Origin: Candidatus Helarchaeota archaeon
GTDB taxonomy: Archaea > Asgardarchaeota > Lokiarchaeia > Helarchaeales > HEL-GB-A
Length of the DNA: 6,890 nucleotides
Reading direction: 5' to 3'
NCBI GenBank assembly: GCA_016840125.1
Contig: JAEOSY010000254.1
Coordinates: 1 to 6,890 of the forward strand
Part shown: one piece after another, positions 4,555 through 6,890 of the stretch
How the letters are laid out: each line of letters begins with the position of its first letter
How positions within the stretch are numbered: the stretch's first letter is position 1
The notes under the pieces: model-generated
Database searches by the model: none
The model's input: the letters and a program-made list of their open reading frames with translations, nothing else
Told to the model about the DNA's origin: nothing
Made by a program: the position numbers and the translations under genes

Positions 4555-6033
4555 TCACTCTGAATTATCCAGTTTCTGTTGGTACTGGACATATTGCCAC
4601 ATAAGACTCATGATTCTTGGGGCAACCTCTGGTAGGAGGATAGGTAGACCACGAGATTGTACATATTCAATTAAGGAGTCACTCCGTGATAGGAAAAGGT
4701 TGGTAAAGAGGATGGGAATATCCGCCCGTTTGCCGATTCGGAGTAAAGTTTTGAAGAGGTCAAACATAATGACGCGGGTGCTTTCAATCATATCGGGACT
4801 AAAGAGCTTCTTAATGGGTTCAATTAGCGGGTTCTCACTCTCTACGAAATATTTGAACCATTTCTCCATTGAAAAGAGCCCATAATATATTAGGGAGTCT
4901 ATCTCACCAGATTTGACAAGCAGTTTCGGGATTTTGACATAGAAATTATCCCAAGTCATATCGAACGTAATATCAATTGGGTTCTTTACGGATGCAGTAA
5001 AGGGTAAAACAGAACGGAGTTTCTCTTGAAGCGAATCTGAAAGTAGAGGAACCTCTAAATTATGTTTTTCACACAAGTCAGCAATGGTAGTACCAGGACC
5101 ACCGCCAACAGTAACTACGCCCACCCGTGGACCTTTAGGGAGAGGTTGAGTTGTTACAGCTTGAAGGAATTCCAGCATTTCAGTTGGACTGTCCGTTACC
5201 AGAACCCCAGCTTGTTTGAGAGCAGGGTTCATTACAGCTGCAGGAGTAGATACTGCGGCGGTATGGGAGTTTGCAGCCCGCATGCCAGCTTCCCCTTGCC
5301 CGATGGGGGAGGCGATAATTGGTTTTTTTGGTGATATTCGCCGGGCTACTTGTAGAAATTCTTTCGGGCGTCTTAGACCTTCGATATATAACCCAATTGC
5401 CGTGATTTCGGGATCTTCCTCAAAGGCTTCGAGGAAATCAACCATATCAGTATTCACCTCATTCCCAACAGAGGCGATTTTAGAGATTCCCAAACGAAGG
5501 CGTTCATCAATTGTGAACAGAATGTGACAAGCCCACGAACCGGAGTGGGAGATAATTCCAACAGTGCCGTGGGGAGGGGGTAGTGGTACAGGAGTGCAGT
5601 TCATATTCATACCTGGGGAGATAATGCCAATACAATTTGGACCCAAGATATTAATGGCGTATTTGGCGGCAACTTGTTGTAATTTTTGACGACCTTCTGA
5701 ATTACCTATCTCGGAAAACCCTGCAGTTACGCAGATGGCATGATGAATTCCTTTCTTACCACAATCTCCAAGAATTTCTGGAACAACCCGAGTAGGAGCA
5801 ACAATTAGTGCGAGATCAACAGGCTCAGGTACGTCTAAAACAGATCGAAACGCGTTAAATCCCAAGATTTTGGATTCACGCGGATGAATTAAGTAAATTT
5901 TTCCTTCATAACCACTGGATAACATATTAAAGAGGTGCATGTTTGCAAATTTGAAAGGGGTGTTAGACGCACCATAGATGGCTATTGATTTCGGATAGAA
6001 AAAAGTCTTGAGTTCCTCATACTTACCAGGCAT
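4555..6033 (-). CDS. ADP-forming acyl-CoA (acetyl-CoA) synthetase, alpha subunit
   Basis: Enzymes of this family convert acyl-CoA, ADP and phosphate to acid, CoA and ATP, the main ATP-forming step in many fermenting archaea. The 492 residues show the alpha-subunit order: a CoA-binding Rossmann domain (about 8-140; IAIYGASN at 17-24, GPNCIG at 131-136); a succinyl-CoA-synthetase-like domain (about 155-295; SHSGS at 162-166, SVGNEVNTD at 188-196, LYIEG at 215-219); and the third ligase-CoA domain (about 300-485; GGGPGTT at 310-316, NPIDIT at 351-356). H257 in NSHTAA is the expected phosphohistidine, and E218 matches the glutamate that supports it in succinyl-CoA synthetase (E. coli SucD H246 and E208). 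The ATP-grasp beta domains are absent from this protein and this window, so a separate beta subunit must exist elsewhere. Length is normal for a separate alpha subunit. ATG 6033 fits the domain start. The acyl substrate (acetate, branched-chain or aryl) cannot be told. It is divergent from hypD. Confidence 0.9.
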   Translation of the reverse strand: MPGKYEELKTFFYPKSIAIYGASNTPFKFANMHLFNMLSSGYEGKIYLIHPRESKILGFNAFRSVLDVPEPVDLALIVAPTRVVPEILGDCGKKGIHHAICVTAGFSEIGNSEGRQKLQQVAAKYAINILGPNCIGIISPGMNMNCTPVPLPPPHGTVGIISHSGSWACHILFTIDERLRLGISKIASVGNEVNTDMVDFLEAFEEDPEITAIGLYIEGLRRPKEFLQVARRISPKKPIIASPIGQGEAGMRAANSHTAAVSTPAAVMNPALKQAGVLVTDSPTEMLEFLQAVTTQPLPKGPRVGVVTVGGGPGTTIADLCEKHNLEVPLLSDSLQEKLRSVLPFTASVKNPIDITFDMTWDNFYVKIPKLLVKSGEIDSLIYYGLFSMEKWFKYFVESENPLIEPIKKLFSPDMIESTRVIMFDLFKTLLRIGKRADIPILFTNLFLSRSDSLIEYVQSRGLPILLPEVAPRIMSLMWQYVQYQQKLDNSE

Positions 6034-6051
6034 GACCTAAAACTTCCAAAT

Positions 6052-6081
6052 ATCGTATGCTACATACGATTACGTGACGTA
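6052..6081. promoter_or_regulatory. Two adjacent palindromes, candidate operator of the synthetase gene
   Basis: ATCGTATG (6052-6059) and CATACGAT (6063-6070) form a perfect 8-bp inverted repeat around CTA. Immediately next to it, TACGT and ACGTA (6071-6081) form a perfect 5-bp repeat around G. They sit between the start codon at 6033 and the predicted minus-strand TATA box, over the expected transcript start. That is where a dimeric repressor would block the promoter. The regulator is unknown. Confidence 0.5.
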
Positions 6082-6090
6082 TTAAAAATC
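6080..6090 (-). promoter_or_regulatory. Putative TATA box for the acyl-CoA synthetase gene
   Basis: On the minus strand the sequence reads GATTTTTAATA, centred about 50 bp before the start codon. A transcript would begin near 6059, leaving a leader of about 25 bases with a weak GGAAG (6043-6047) as possible ribosome site. The box touches the 11-bp palindrome at 6071-6081. Confidence 0.4.
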
Positions 6091-6120
6091 CAACCCAAAA
6101 CTGCTGAAAAGGCGGTAAAA

Positions 6121-6130
6121 TAATATAAAT
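6121..6130 (+). promoter_or_regulatory. Putative TATA box for hypD
   Basis: TAATATAAAT preceded by GTAAAA resembles an archaeal BRE plus TATA element. A start about 25 bp downstream, near 6151, would leave a leader of about 25 bases before ATG 6176. The leader has only a weak AGG as ribosome site (in GATAGGA). Confidence 0.45.
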
Positions 6131-6175
6131 AGTAAGTTTTGAAAGTAGCATAGAGAAAAGATAGGAACAAATAGA

Positions 6176-6890
6176 ATGGAAACCATAAATCGGAATGTTA
6201 CGGAAGAATCTAAGAAGATTATTGAGTATATTAGAAAATTAGCTCCCAAGTATGTTGTGAAATTTACTCATGTATGCGGTACACATGAACAAGTGCTGAG
6301 TCAATACGGTATTCGCACCGTCCTTCCAAAAAATGTACAATTAATTGCGGGGCCAGGGTGCCCAGTTTGTGTCGTTCCAGCACAGGATATCGATGAGGCA
6401 ATTGAGCTAGCTAATGAGGATGATGTAATCGTTACGACATTTGGAGATATGTCTAAAGTCCCCGCAAGTAAATATTCTCTGTTTGAGGCGAGAACCGAAG
6501 GGGCAGACGTCCGAATAGTATACAGCCCTCTAGATGCGGTTCAATTGGCAGAGGAGAACCCGAGCAAAGAAATCGTATTTTTTTCAGTGGGATTTGAGAC
6601 GACAGTAGCCCCTGTGGCGGCGGAGCTAGTGCGTTCCCCTCCTGAAAACTTCTCAATCCTCTGTTCGCACCGTTTAATCCCACCAGCGATGGACTTACTG
6701 ATGGGTTTGAGCGAATTACATATTGATGGGTTCATTTGCCCGGGACATGTAGCTACAATTATCGGGATCAAACCATTTGAAATAATAACGCAAGCATATA
6801 AGATCCCGACGGTCGTGAGCGGATTTGAACCGACAGATGTTCTAATGTCTATTGCAATCCTATTAAAACAAATTAAGAAAGATAAGCCAG
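6176..6890 (+). CDS. hypD: [NiFe]-hydrogenase maturation protein HypD (3' end outside window)
   Basis: The first 238 codons are present and open to the window edge. HypD is an iron-sulfur scaffold that, with HypC, carries the iron on which the CN and CO ligands of the [NiFe]-hydrogenase active site are assembled in the cytoplasm. Family motifs appear in order: HVCGTH (C34), IAGPGCPVCVVP (C62 and C65, matching C69 and C72 of E. coli HypD; C34 matches C41), TTFGDM, VGFETT (138-143), ILCSHRLIPPAM (161-172) and FICPGHVATIIG (186-197). The C-terminal cysteines that bind the 4Fe-4S cluster lie beyond the window. ATG 6176 gives the usual short N-terminus of about 30 residues before CGTH. All key residues that can be seen are intact. 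Its presence implies a [NiFe]-hydrogenase and other hyp genes, possibly downstream. It shares a 142-bp divergent intergenic region with the synthetase gene. Confidence 0.95.
   Translation, partial: METINRNVTEESKKIIEYIRKLAPKYVVKFTHVCGTHEQVLSQYGIRTVLPKNVQLIAGPGCPVCVVPAQDIDEAIELANEDDVIVTTFGDMSKVPASKYSLFEARTEGADVRIVYSPLDAVQLAEENPSKEIVFFSVGFETTVAPVAAELVRSPPENFSILCSHRLIPPAMDLLMGLSELHIDGFICPGHVATIIGIKPFEIITQAYKIPTVVSGFEPTDVLMSIAILLKQIKKDKP

Noticed and set aside
6453..6771. Two minus-strand open frames within hypD
   Set aside because: They lie wholly inside hypD, whose plus-strand frame carries all family motifs; these are shadows.

Overview
The window looks archaeal. Intergenic regions carry AT-rich TATA-like boxes about 25 bp from the likely transcript starts, and two genes end in oligo-T tracts without strong hairpins. 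The proteins are a very asparagine-rich secreted parallel beta-helix protein with about 30 N-glycosylation sequons, a C-terminal membrane-anchor relic with an IPGF motif, an ADP-forming acyl-CoA synthetase alpha subunit and the hydrogenase maturation protein HypD. This mix would fit a fermentative, hydrogen-metabolising archaeon, and the surface-protein style resembles Asgard archaea. That placement is an inference.

Layout. Bases 1-160 are the 3' end of a surface-protein gene. Its last 52 codons and its terminator are repeated at the end of the next complete gene (314-2254), a secreted NosD-like beta-helix protein. Bases 2255-2964 hold no intact gene. They contain two minus-strand gene relics: the last ~79 codons of an acyl-CoA synthetase gene (2347-2589) and the C-terminal anchor of a surface protein (2624-2791). 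An 11-bp hairpin separates them. An AT-rich stretch follows, flanked by a near-perfect 12-bp direct repeat. Bases 2965-4390 carry an unrecognised, apparently GC-richer gene with a HEAT-like N-terminus, split by a +1 frameshift near 3300. Bases 4391-4554 are intergenic, with a 15-bp tandem repeat and a palindrome. Bases 4555-6033 (minus) encode the full-length acyl-CoA synthetase alpha subunit. It is transcribed divergently from hypD (6176 onward, cut by the window end), and two adjacent palindromes lie over the predicted synthetase promoter.

Function. The synthetase subunit would conserve energy by making ATP from acyl-CoA, together with an ATP-grasp beta subunit that is not in this window. 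HypD helps build the Fe(CN)2CO centre of [NiFe]-hydrogenase. Acyl-CoA fermentation and hydrogen metabolism are plausible physiological partners, and the shared intergenic region may allow joint control. The left half is surface-protein territory with signs of duplication and decay. I see no CRISPR array, tRNA, rRNA or intact transposase. I do not see convincing evidence of a new biological system; the best candidates for a second look are the decayed synthetase paralogue, the split unknown gene and the synthetase operator.
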